Shown here: piece after piece, positions 9,124 through 16,624 of the stretch
Position numbering within the stretch: position 1 is the first letter of the stretch
Layout of the letters: each line of letters begins with the position of its first letter
Assembly (NCBI GenBank): GCA_021779255.1
Contig: JAJYBC010000003.1
Location: 1 to 42,568, forward strand
Length of the DNA stretch: 42,568 bases
Reading direction: 5' to 3'
DNA from: a bacterium
GTDB lineage: Bacteria > Patescibacteriota > Minisyncoccia > CAIUEV01
Notes under the pieces: generated by a model
Databases searched by the model: none
What the model was told of the DNA's origin: nothing
What the model saw: the letters and a program-made list of their open reading frames with translations, nothing else
Made by a program: the position numbers and the translations under genes

Positions 9124-10545
9124 TTAATTTGAAATCTCCCAATAACCGCCCTTGTCGGGGCCAATGCGTTTTAGAAGGTTTTTTTGCTTGAGTTTTTCAA
9201 TATTGTTCCTAATATTTTTTTCATTTATTCCAATTTTCTCGCTCAATTTCCTCTGGGTTATCAGCGGATTTTTTCTTATTTGCTCAATAATTTTTTTTTG
9301 ACTCGTTGATAATTTTTCTAGGTCTTTTTCTAGGTCTTTTTCTAGGTCTTTTTCTAGGTCTTTTTCTAGGTCTTTTTCTAGGTCTTTTTCTAGGACACTG
9401 TGAACAATCACATCAAAACCGCTTGAATTTTCATTTATTTCCGGTTCCGGTAATCCGTATTCTTTGATTTGGTCAATTGCTCTTTTAACGCCACTTCCGT
9501 ATCTTTCAATCAAACCGCAATCACGAAAAATTTCGGCAACAGATTTGTTTCTAGGAAAAGATTTTTTATTACCTCTTTTTATATCTTCCATCGTTAATTC
9601 TTGAGGAATTTCTCCAACATTCCAAAAGATGATTTTATCAGGATAAATTTTAAATTGCGAATGAGTGCCTTCTCTGTAATCTCGATGAACAACTGCATTT
9701 ATGATAATTTCTCGCAAAGCTTCAATCGGATATTGCCAACGCTCCTCTCTTCTGGGATTACCGGTGAAAATATATTCCTTCAGAATATAGCTTTTAATAA
9801 AGTCTAGAACCTCTTCGACTTCCGTGACCAAGTCATTTCTTATCACTTTACTCTTTTTGATAATTGTATCCGTTTGAAATAGTCCAATTTGAATGTCAGT
9901 TTGACGAAGAGGATTTTTTGAAAAAAGAAGTAAACTGGCAAAAGTAGGATATTCCTTGCCTTTTTCCTCGACAATTAAAGAATATTTTCGTAAAAAACTT
10001 AAGTTATCCCCCAATTTTGTTTCTAGATTTTCTTCAATCAAATTTTTTATTTTGAATATTTTCTCTTGGTCAAGATCGTTCAATTTAGAATCTTTATCGG
10101 GATAAAAATCCCAACTAGAATTTTTTGTTTTTAAATATATATCAGCAACTTCCTGCAAAGATAAAATATGATTACTATTATTTTTTCTTATAAAATAACG
10201 ATTTTTAAAAGAAACTGGTTTTAAAGGAAACTCCATAATTTCCAAAATCGCTATTTTTCTATTATTTAAGTTGGATATTTCAATTTCTACATTTAGTCTC
10301 GGATAGGTTTTATTTTTTATTTCATTCAACCATTTTTGGACGCTTTCTCTGCTTATTTTTATACCAATTATTTTTCCCTTATTATTTACTCCCAAAATAA
10401 TTTTTCCGCCTTTACGATTAGCAAAAGCCACCAGTGTTTCAATCACTTCGTCACAAAAACTTTCCTTAAATTCTATATTATAGCCCTCACCTTGGCTTAT
10501 TAAGAATAACAGTTCTTTTTTCAATTCCTCGTCTATTTTTTTCAT
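9124..10545 (-). CDS. AlbA_2 (Schlafen-like) / HATPase_4 regulator with winged helix
   Basis: A 473-aa protein of the ATP-binding transcriptional-regulator family often annotated as divergent AAA-4 or putative DNA binding. The AlbA_2 domain is marked by YNIEFKES (residues 22-29) and AFANRKGGKIILGV (40-53). A GHKL-type ATPase domain follows at about 250-380, with REIIINAVVHRDY and ERYGSGVKRA. A (EKDL)n linker of about 384-411 leads to a C-terminal winged helix (ITQRKLSEKIGINEKNIRNN). Predicted role is DNA binding or regulation in the cytoplasm, target unknown. The gene lies between two copies of a 90-bp methyltransferase gene start and looks like an insertion into the glycan island. Confidence 0.85.
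   Translation of the reverse strand: MKKIDEELKKELLFLISQGEGYNIEFKESFCDEVIETLVAFANRKGGKIILGVNNKGKIIGIKISRESVQKWLNEIKNKTYPRLNVEIEISNLNNRKIAILEIMEFPLKPVSFKNRYFIRKNNSNHILSLQEVADIYLKTKNSSWDFYPDKDSKLNDLDQEKIFKIKNLIEENLETKLGDNLSFLRKYSLIVEEKGKEYPTFASLLLFSKNPLRQTDIQIGLFQTDTIIKKSKVIRNDLVTEVEEVLDFIKSYILKEYIFTGNPRREERWQYPIEALREIIINAVVHRDYREGTHSQFKIYPDKIIFWNVGEIPQELTMEDIKRGNKKSFPRNKSVAEIFRDCGLIERYGSGVKRAIDQIKEYGLPEPEINENSSGFDVIVHSVLEKDLEKDLEKDLEKDLEKDLEKDLEKLSTSQKKIIEQIRKNPLITQRKLSEKIGINEKNIRNNIEKLKQKNLLKRIGPDKGGYWEISN
9313..9395 (-). repeat. 12-bp tandem repeat coding for EKDL units
   Basis: TCTAGGTCTTTT recurs every 12 bp (AGGTC at 9320, 9332, 9344, 9356, 9368 and 9380, then a diverged copy). It codes for repeated Glu-Lys-Asp-Leu between the ATPase domain and the winged helix. 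Because the unit is 12 bp, slippage would lengthen or shorten the linker without shifting frame. Confidence 0.95.
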
Positions 10546-10560
10546 AAATAAATTTTAATA

Positions 10561-10650
10561 AGCAAAACGCTTATGACCTGACCAAGGCCAGCCGGTGTCG
10601 GCAAAGATTTCTTCGTATTCAAATTTTGGATCGTGGCATTGAAAAGACAT
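10561..10650 (-). pseudogene. Remnant: first 90 bp of a methyltransferase gene
   Basis: This stretch matches the start of the methyltransferase-GT fusion gene (9017-9106) with five mismatches in 90 bp. It includes the ATG (10650) and the reading frame MSFQ...DPKFEYEE and on to GWPWSGH. Homology stops at 10561, just before the AlbA_2 gene, where the frame soon ends. It is either the debris of a paralogous gene or a duplication left by insertion of the 1.5-kb AlbA_2 segment. Confidence 0.85.
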
Positions 10651-10674
10651 CGGATTTATTAGAGCAGAAATAAC

Positions 10675-10703
10675 TTGACAAGATTAAGATATCTGGTTAT
10701 ACT
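10675..10703 (+). promoter_or_regulatory. Near-consensus sigma-70 promoter for a small RNA
   Basis: TTGACA at 10675-10680 and TATACT at 10698-10703 are separated by exactly 17 nt. It points away from the flanking - strand genes and has no ORF downstream, only the hairpin-terminated element starting near 10710. Confidence 0.75.
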
Positions 10704-10709
10704 TCTAGC

Positions 10710-10770
10710 ATAAAAGGACTTTCGGCCGTGGTTTATACACCACAAATTAGCGGAAAGTCTTTTTATTTTT
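10710..10770 (+). ncRNA. Candidate ~60-nt structured small RNA with its own terminator
   Basis: Starting about 7 nt after the TATACT box, this element contains an outer stem GACTTTC (10717-10723) with GAAAGTC (10753-10759), extended by AAAA/TTTT. An inner hairpin GTGGT/ACCAC (10728-10743) has a TTATAC loop. A run of Ts from 10760 completes an intrinsic terminator. No start codon with a useful ORF is present. I do not recognise a known RNA family. The alternative is that it is only a terminator for the - strand ABC gene, but the well-spaced promoter on the + strand argues for a transcript. Confidence 0.55.
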
Positions 10771-10775
10771 ACTGG

Positions 10776-10796
10776 ATCCCGCATTAAGTGCGGGAT
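10776..10796. repeat. REP-like palindrome, family D
   Basis: ATCCCGCA and TGCGGGAT are 8-bp perfect arms around a TTAAG loop, within the context CTGG...GACA. It is a typical dispersed intergenic palindrome. The rest of the 10546-10881 gap holds the methyltransferase remnant, the small RNA unit and AT-rich sequence with nothing else recognisable. Confidence 0.75.
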
Positions 10797-10881
10797 GACA
10801 AGCTAAATAAATTTTGGTTAGAAAACTATATTTTTTTATGTTTTTATTGTAGCAAACTTTTTCAAGATTACAAGATAAATT

Positions 10882-12237
10882 TTACCAGTGAAAATTCAAC
10901 TCGATCATCCCTTGTCGTTTAGATGTAGAGGCGATACGAAAAATTTTGGAACGATCAAGAAAATCAATGGTGTTTAATTCAGTACCCCTAAAAATACCCG
11001 CTTTGATATAGTAAGAATTGGTTTGTAAGGGATTTTTGGAATAGTTTATTTGAAAATACTTTTGCTTTAAAATTTTGGCCACCTCAATTTTATCAATGAA
11101 AGTATTCGTGCCGAAAATATAGTTATTTTCCTGAGTGAAAAGAGCAATGCCGAAATTCAAAATTTTGGCTGGTTTATTCTGTTTAAAATAGACTCTGACC
11201 GAGAGATCCTCCCCCGTTTTAAAAATATTTTTCACTTTGCCATCTTTGTCCAGAAATTCGACTTTGGTGATTTGGGCAATTTTCTTGGCTTGTCGGGGCA
11301 GGTCGCGTTGAGGTTGGGGCAGGTCGTGTTGAGGTTGGGGCAGGTCGTGTTGAGGTTGGGGCAGGTCGTGTTGAGGTTGGGGCAGGTCGTGTTGAGGTTG
11401 GGGCAGGTCGCGACCTGCCCTTACGGACGCCGCTTCGGCCTCTTTCTCGGCTTTTAATCGCAATCTTCTTTCTTCGTTAAATAATCTTTTCTCCTCGTCG
11501 CTCATGTTCTGATAGATATATTTATTGCCTACTTTTTCCGGGTCGCCAATCATAACGACTTTACCGGAACGCAGAAGCATGGCTCGATCACAGTAGCGTT
11601 GAACGGTGGCGATATCGTGCGTAACCAGAATAACCGTCTTGCCGGCGTCTTTGTACTTATTAAATTCTTCCATACATTTGGCTTGGAAATTGCTGTCTCC
11701 GACGGCCAGAACTTCGTCCATGAGGAGTATATCGCGATTAGCATGGATAGCCACGGAAAAAGCCAGTCTAACCTGCATACCGGAAGAATAATTTTTGACT
11801 TTTTGATCGATAAAACGTTTTAATTCGGAAAAAGAAACGATGTCATCAAATTTAGCGTCGATTTGTTTTTTGGTCAAACCTAAAACCGAGGCGTTAAGAT
11901 AGATATTATCACGACCGGAAAGTTCCGGATTGAAGCCGATGCCCAATTCCAAAAAAGGCGAGATTAAGCCGTCAACTTTTATTTTACCCGTATCGGGCGT
12001 ATAAATATTGGCTAGGATTTTGAGTAGCGTTGACTTGCCGGAACCGTTCCGGCCGATAATGCCAAAAAATTAGCCCTTTTTAATTTCAAAGGAAACATCG
12101 TTCAGCGCTTTGAATTTTTCATAACCCTTGTGGCCTCGAAAGGCACCAACAAAAGCCCCCCTGAGAGTTGAAACCTTTTCCTTGGGAATTTTGAAAGTCT
12201 TGGAAATATTTTGCACCGCAATAGCAATTTTGGACAT
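10882..12237 (-). pseudogene. Wzt/TagH-like polysaccharide ABC transporter ATPase, interrupted by an in-frame TAA
   Basis: From the ATG at 12237 the frame reads 55 codons (MSKIAIAVQNISKTFKIP...EIKKG), meets TAA at 12070-12072, then continues in the same frame with FFGIIGRNGSGKST, the Walker A motif. Later come the signature NYSSGMQVRLAFSVA, Walker B ILLMDE, an H-loop (LVTHD), a 21-bp repeat linker and a Wzt-type C-terminal beta domain for glycan recognition. Homologues have an acidic residue where the stop lies (GAA or GAG to TAA inferred). The remaining ORF from ATG 11952 lacks Walker A. No permease partner is in the window. It is a probable pseudogene, unless the base is a sequencing error. 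Confidence 0.85.
11295..11420 (-). repeat. 21-bp tandem repeat ending in a REP-like palindrome (family B) inside a gene
   Basis: GGGGCAGGTCG starts at 11295, 11316, 11337, 11358, 11379 and 11400, giving six units. They code on the - strand for DLPQPQH repeats between the ATPase and C-terminal domains. The last unit forms a perfect 20-nt palindrome with GGTCGCGACC at its core (11401-11420), which is also in frame (AGRDLP). Confidence 0.95.
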
Positions 12238-12275
12238 AGATTTATTCTAGCTTATTAATTTTAAATTTCCAAAAA
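12238..12275 (-). repeat. Repeat of the AlbA_2 gene 3' end next to the ABC gene start
   Basis: TTATTCTAGCTTATTAATTT at 12242-12261 is identical to 9111-9130, where it holds the stop of the AlbA_2 gene and the leader of the methyltransferase gene. Similarity continues a further 15-20 bp into the AlbA_2 coding end with one indel. This suggests a lost AlbA_2-like gene once ended here. Confidence 0.6.
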
Positions 12276-12288
12276 ACCAACAAGCTTT

Positions 12289-13458
12289 TTAATAAAAATT
12301 ATCTGCTGTCACCAACCGAACTTTTGCTTGAGAATATCTATTTTTGAAAGCTTTATTGACAGCTTTCCGTTTGTATTTTATTTCCACTCCAATTAATTCT
12401 TTGCCCCCATCCAACACTACATCCATTTCAGACCCTTGTTTAGTCCTCCAATAATAAAATTTAAAGTTTTTATCAAGATAGCTATTTTGCTTTATCAACT
12501 CGCTAGTTACAAAGTTTTCAAATAAAGCTCCTTTGTCGGTTCTCGAATTCAAATCCGAGAAATCCTCAATTAAAGCATTTCTGACTCCGGTATCATAAAA
12601 AAATATTTTTGTAGCTTTTGAAATTTCGTCTCTTTTATTTTTCGAATAAGGGTATAGTCGAAACAAAATAAAACTCTGTTCAAAAATTTCAATATACCTC
12701 TTGATCGTTCGCTGATCGGCTCTTAGACTTCTGGCCAATTCAGAATAATTGATTAAATTTCCAATTTGAAAAGCTAATAATTTTAATAAGTCTTTAGCCA
12801 GTTTTTTATCTTCAATTAAATTAAGCTCTAGAATATCTTTAAAAATTAAACTATCTACGAAATTTAACAAATATTTTTCATCATTCGGGTTTTTAATCAG
12901 ATGGGGGTATTGTCCGAAAATCAAGATATTATTCAAAATATTTTTTATATCAAATCTGTATAACAAATCTTTCGGATTATACTTTTTATCCTCAATTATT
13001 TTTTCGAAAATATTAAAGTTAAGCTTTTTTTCAATACCCTTTTGATTTAAATATTCAGAGAAGGTAAGAGGATAAATATTATAATCAATCTTCCTACCAG
13101 CCAAACTTTCTCCTGTTTTATTCTTAATATGGAAAGAAGATGATCCTGTAATAATAATTTTTATATTCACAATTTGATCATAAATGATCTTTATTGCTCG
13201 ACCGGGATTATCCAGCAGATGAATCTCGTCAATAATAATTTCTTTAAAGTTATTATTAATTAATGTTTTATATGTTTCAATATCATATGTTTCTAAAATT
13301 TTCTTAATGGGCTCATTGTCAACCAAAAAATAATTCGCTTTAGAAAATATTTTCTTTACTAAAGTTGTTTTCCCGACTTGCCGTGAGCCAAGCAGAATAA
13401 GCACTTGTTTATATTTTCCAAAATGCTTGTTCACTTTGAGATCAAGATGCCTTTTCAT
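12289..13458 (-). CDS. AAA_14 / DUF4143 ATPase
   Basis: A 389-aa protein of the archaeal/bacterial AAA+ family with a C-terminal DUF4143 domain. Walker A is GSRQVGKT at 24-31 and Walker B is KEIIIDEIHLL at about 72-82. A sensor-like ITGSSS and the ESLAGRK motif follow. The C-terminal part includes FENFVTSELIKQ and a restriction-fold-like WRTKQGSEMDVVL...GVEIKYK segment. The biochemical role of this widespread family is unclear; many members sit in mobile or toxin-antitoxin-like contexts. It has its own consensus promoter and an operator-like palindrome upstream, so it is a separate transcription unit. Confidence 0.88.
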   Translation of the reverse strand: MKRHLDLKVNKHFGKYKQVLILLGSRQVGKTTLVKKIFSKANYFLVDNEPIKKILETYDIETYKTLINNNFKEIIIDEIHLLDNPGRAIKIIYDQIVNIKIIITGSSSFHIKNKTGESLAGRKIDYNIYPLTFSEYLNQKGIEKKLNFNIFEKIIEDKKYNPKDLLYRFDIKNILNNILIFGQYPHLIKNPNDEKYLLNFVDSLIFKDILELNLIEDKKLAKDLLKLLAFQIGNLINYSELARSLRADQRTIKRYIEIFEQSFILFRLYPYSKNKRDEISKATKIFFYDTGVRNALIEDFSDLNSRTDKGALFENFVTSELIKQNSYLDKNFKFYYWRTKQGSEMDVVLDGGKELIGVEIKYKRKAVNKAFKNRYSQAKVRLVTADNFY

Positions 13459-13493
13459 AATAAAATATTACTTTTTAGACATTGAATGCATAA

Positions 13494-13534
13494 ATTAGTA
13501 TATCTAATTATACATTTAATCTTGCTCTTGTCAA
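13494..13534 (-). promoter_or_regulatory. Consensus promoter with palindromic operator candidate
   Basis: On the - strand TTGACA (13534-13529) and TATAAT (13512-13507) are 16 nt apart, both perfect consensus. A 15-nt palindrome ATTAG-ATATA-CTAAT (13494-13508) overlaps the -10 edge and the expected start site, which is where a repressor would bind. It drives the AAA_14/DUF4143 gene with a leader of about 40 nt. Confidence 0.7.
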
Positions 13535-13544
13535 ATTTTTGCTC

Positions 13545-13907
13545 CTAGCGCTCGAGAGTCTGCTGTTTAATTTTTTGAGGTTTAAAAACTTCTTCAATCA
13601 GATATTGAAAAATTTGCCCAGCTTTGGGCGTGTTATCACGTTCGTAATTACAAACAAAGACGTCCATACTGGTATACTTTTCGTCGGCCCACGTATGAAA
13701 ACTGATATGCGATTCGGCTAAACAAACAACAGCGGTTATCGCATAGGGACCGAAAAAATGGTACACTTCTCCAAGATCTTTCAGACCGACTTCTTTGATT
13801 TTGCGACTGAGATTTTTTTTGAGTTTTTCTATTCCTTGGGGAGTCGCTAGCTCTGGGGAATAAGCGCAATCATAAAGATCGCCAATTAAGTGGATTCCGG
13901 TTTTCAT
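13545..13907 (-). CDS. speH: S-adenosylmethionine decarboxylase proenzyme (prokaryotic type)
   Basis: A 120-aa proenzyme that self-cleaves to make a pyruvoyl cofactor and decarboxylates SAM to the aminopropyl donor for spermidine. The cleavage site is E65-S66 in AESHISFHTW. The proton donor/processing residues H71 and C86 have the same spacing as in the well-studied bacterial class 1b enzyme. Length is normal. No spermidine synthase or agmatine gene lies nearby, so the pathway is either encoded elsewhere or fed from outside. The leader on the - strand (13908-14029) contains a GC-rich hairpin with AAGC/GCTT arms and a weak TTGACT-N17-TAAAAA promoter. Confidence 0.93.
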   Translation of the reverse strand: MKTGIHLIGDLYDCAYSPELATPQGIEKLKKNLSRKIKEVGLKDLGEVYHFFGPYAITAVVCLAESHISFHTWADEKYTSMDVFVCNYERDNTPKAGQIFQYLIEEVFKPQKIKQQTLER

Positions 13908-14029
13908 TTAAGTGGCGTCCGCCAAGCCCCCGAGCTTAGACGGAACAGTTAAAAGTAAAAAGAAAACTTCTTTTTTTAATTATTTTTTACGATTAAGTCA
14001 AATATAAAGTATTTTTTTATTGCGTCCAA

Positions 14030-16609
14030 TTATTTAATACTCATATCGCTTTCGGCGGGAGCCGAGGAAGTGGCATTGCCCGATCCACTTTGGATTCTAA
14101 CTAAAATTTCTTGTTCTACTTCGGCTCGAGGACGTCCATAAGTTTGGCGAGAAAATTCTCTGACAGCCATAGCCGCAGTTGAGCTACCGGTGTCCAAAGG
14201 TAAACTTTTAAGACTGAAGGGTAAAGTGGCCTGACCGCTAACAATTATTTTAAGATAAGCATTAAAATTATCCAAATTCATCAAATCATAAGAGTTAAAA
14301 ACCGGCTCATACTGCTTGGCTACCATCTCAGCATCCTCCGGACCTACTCTGAAAGAAGCCATTGAGCCAACATTGCCAAAAACGGCATCACGAATTTTTT
14401 CGTCAAGTTGTTTTAGAAATTGATGAGCGATAACCAAATTTAAGCGATATTTACGCGCCTCGGACAAGATAGAAACAATCGAATTGGTGGTAAAATTATG
14501 AAACTCATCAATATAGAGGTAAAAATCTTTGCGTTCCTCTTCTGGCATATCAACTCGGCCCATAGCCGCAATCAAAATTTTACCGACCATAACCATACCA
14601 AGCAAATAGGCATTAAGCTCGCCAATCGTGCCTTTGCTGAGATTCATTAACACAATTTTCTGACCGTCCATAATTTCTCGCAGATTAAAAGAAGAGTGTT
14701 GTTGGGCAATAATCGGACGCATTACGTCGTTAGCGATAAAAGAAGTAAGTTTGCTGGTAATATAAGGCACCATATTGGCCAAGGCGGCCTCGCCACCCGC
14801 CTTCTCCGCTTCTTTAGTCCAGAAATTAACTACAATGGGGTCGGCACAATTTTTAAGCTTCATTTGGCGAAATTCGGGGTCTGAGAGCACTCGGGAAATT
14901 TCCAGCAGAGTGGAACCCGATTCGGGATGCGCCATTACCAGAAGCATAGCATTACGCATATACTGCTCAAACATTGGCCCGCCCACTTGGCGCATATCGT
15001 ACAATTTGTCAAAAATATCAATCATCTCGTTGATGACGAAAGTTTTCTGCTCGGGACGGTTATACTCCAACAAATTTAACCCCATTGGGCGTTCCGTATC
15101 GCCCGGATCAAACAAAATAACATCTTGAACTCTATTTTCCGGAATAAAAGTTAATATTTTATTGACTAACTCACCATGAGGATCAATTACACAAACGCCT
15201 TCGCCCGCTTCAATATCCTGTTTGATTAGACCGGCTAAAAAAGTTGATTTTCCGGTGCCAGTTTGACCAATCGTATAAAGATGCCGGCGTCGATCATCAC
15301 GGCTAATTTTAACGACCGTTTCTTGATCGCGAAAAATATTTTTCCCTAAATTTAAACCTTCTAAGGGCAAATTAGTAGGGCAGGGAGCTTGACGCGACTT
15401 GGACAAAAGAATACGCGGAGCGGCTTTTTGGACATTAATACCGAAGTGAAAGAGGCTGGACAACTCTTCGGTACAAAGAAGGGAATTTCTTTTGGGGCCA
15501 AAAACACGAAAGGTATAATCAAAAATCAAATCTTTAATTTTTTTGACTTCGATATTTTTAAAGCGATTGCCCTCAGGACTTTCAAACTGAATAAAAGCGT
15601 TGGCCATATCGGAAACGATAGCCTTAGCTCTTTCTTCGGTGGGGGACGAAGCTACAAGCCTGATACTCACAGCGAAAGAATTTTTTTTCGCTTTATTCTC
15701 AATGCTGTCTATAATTTTTTCTTCGCCGGAAGTTAGAATATGAGGCCCTTTACCGTTATCTAGCTGGTTTTTTTCGTTAACGGCGGATCCACCACCCAGA
15801 CTGTGCCAAAAATCTTTAAACATTTTCTTGGCTGGTTGACTAATTTTTTCTTTGGCTTGATCGAAAGTTTTGCCTTGTTTCATTTCGCGCGCAATTTCAC
15901 TCGCCAAAGATTTATAATCGGAAGCAAAAGGTCTAACCATAATTTGAATACTGGCGCCTTCTTTTTTAGGATCCAATTTGGTTAAAGAATTCGTTAGATT
16001 ATTCAAGGGATCGCTTTCTAAATCACGATAAGTTTTAAAAGGTAAATACGGCTCTTTGTCCAGTTTTAGATAAGCGCCCGCCACGTGGCCTTTGGGCGTA
16101 AAAATGTTATAACCACGGACTTGCTCCACCGAGACAAAAGAAAAAAAACTGTGAATTTGTTTTTCCACAAAATTAGCCTGATCACTAGGCACAGCCATAT
16201 AGAAAGCAATTCCTTCTTGATTGAAAGGCACCGCCATTTCCAACGTAAAATAGGGAAAACGCGCCCATCTTTGCCAAAAATTTTGTGGTCGAATACCGTT
16301 TAGCGTGGAAAAGAACTGCTCCATCACAGCAATTTTTTCTCGCGCCAAATCCAACGAATCGCTTCTGGCCTGAATTGAAGACGAATCGGCTGAATCTCCC
16401 ATCACCGGCACAGCAATCCGTAAGAGAGTAAAACGAAAGGAATAAGCTTTTGCTTTCTGGTAGCGTAAAAGCCAAAAAATAAGAAAAATTGCCGAAATAA
16501 AGATTAAGATAAGCAAAAAAAGAATAACCAAATCATAGTTGATATTTGACCAAAAATCCAACGTGACGCTGTTTATTTGACTATCGGTTTGAGTATTGGG
16601 AGTAAGCAT
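14030..16609 (-). CDS. TraD/VirB4-like ATPase with N-terminal membrane anchor
   Basis: An 859-aa motor ATPase of the type IV secretion DNA-binding/HerA group. One TM helix lies at about residues 27-49. A soluble N-terminal domain of about 380 residues follows. The RecA-like core has Walker A GQTGTGKST at about 446-454, DPHGE just after, and Walker B YLYIDEFHNF near 700. EARKYRLNLVIAHQF and DAVFGNVGS are motifs shared with its neighbour. It starts 15 nt after the next ATPase gene, so the two form an operon and probably act as a pair at the inner membrane. In this context it may energise a T4SS-like or pilus apparatus. No relaxase is present. Confidence 0.82.
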   Translation of the reverse strand: MLTPNTQTDSQINSVTLDFWSNINYDLVILFLLILIFISAIFLIFWLLRYQKAKAYSFRFTLLRIAVPVMGDSADSSSIQARSDSLDLAREKIAVMEQFFSTLNGIRPQNFWQRWARFPYFTLEMAVPFNQEGIAFYMAVPSDQANFVEKQIHSFFSFVSVEQVRGYNIFTPKGHVAGAYLKLDKEPYLPFKTYRDLESDPLNNLTNSLTKLDPKKEGASIQIMVRPFASDYKSLASEIAREMKQGKTFDQAKEKISQPAKKMFKDFWHSLGGGSAVNEKNQLDNGKGPHILTSGEEKIIDSIENKAKKNSFAVSIRLVASSPTEERAKAIVSDMANAFIQFESPEGNRFKNIEVKKIKDLIFDYTFRVFGPKRNSLLCTEELSSLFHFGINVQKAAPRILLSKSRQAPCPTNLPLEGLNLGKNIFRDQETVVKISRDDRRRHLYTIGQTGTGKSTFLAGLIKQDIEAGEGVCVIDPHGELVNKILTFIPENRVQDVILFDPGDTERPMGLNLLEYNRPEQKTFVINEMIDIFDKLYDMRQVGGPMFEQYMRNAMLLVMAHPESGSTLLEISRVLSDPEFRQMKLKNCADPIVVNFWTKEAEKAGGEAALANMVPYITSKLTSFIANDVMRPIIAQQHSSFNLREIMDGQKIVLMNLSKGTIGELNAYLLGMVMVGKILIAAMGRVDMPEEERKDFYLYIDEFHNFTTNSIVSILSEARKYRLNLVIAHQFLKQLDEKIRDAVFGNVGSMASFRVGPEDAEMVAKQYEPVFNSYDLMNLDNFNAYLKIIVSGQATLPFSLKSLPLDTGSSTAAMAVREFSRQTYGRPRAEVEQEILVRIQSGSGNATSSAPAESDMSIK

Positions 16610-16624
16610 TTATATTAATTTACT

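Noticed and set aside
11295-11420. CRISPR-like or satellite array
   Set aside because: 21-bp units without spacers, coding in frame for DLPQPQH in the ABC ATPase.
12070-12072. Recoded stop codon (alternative genetic code)
   Set aside because: Known Patescibacteria recoding affects TGA, not TAA. Here TGA ends genes normally (for example at 28339-28341 and 6917-6919), and TAA ends most others.
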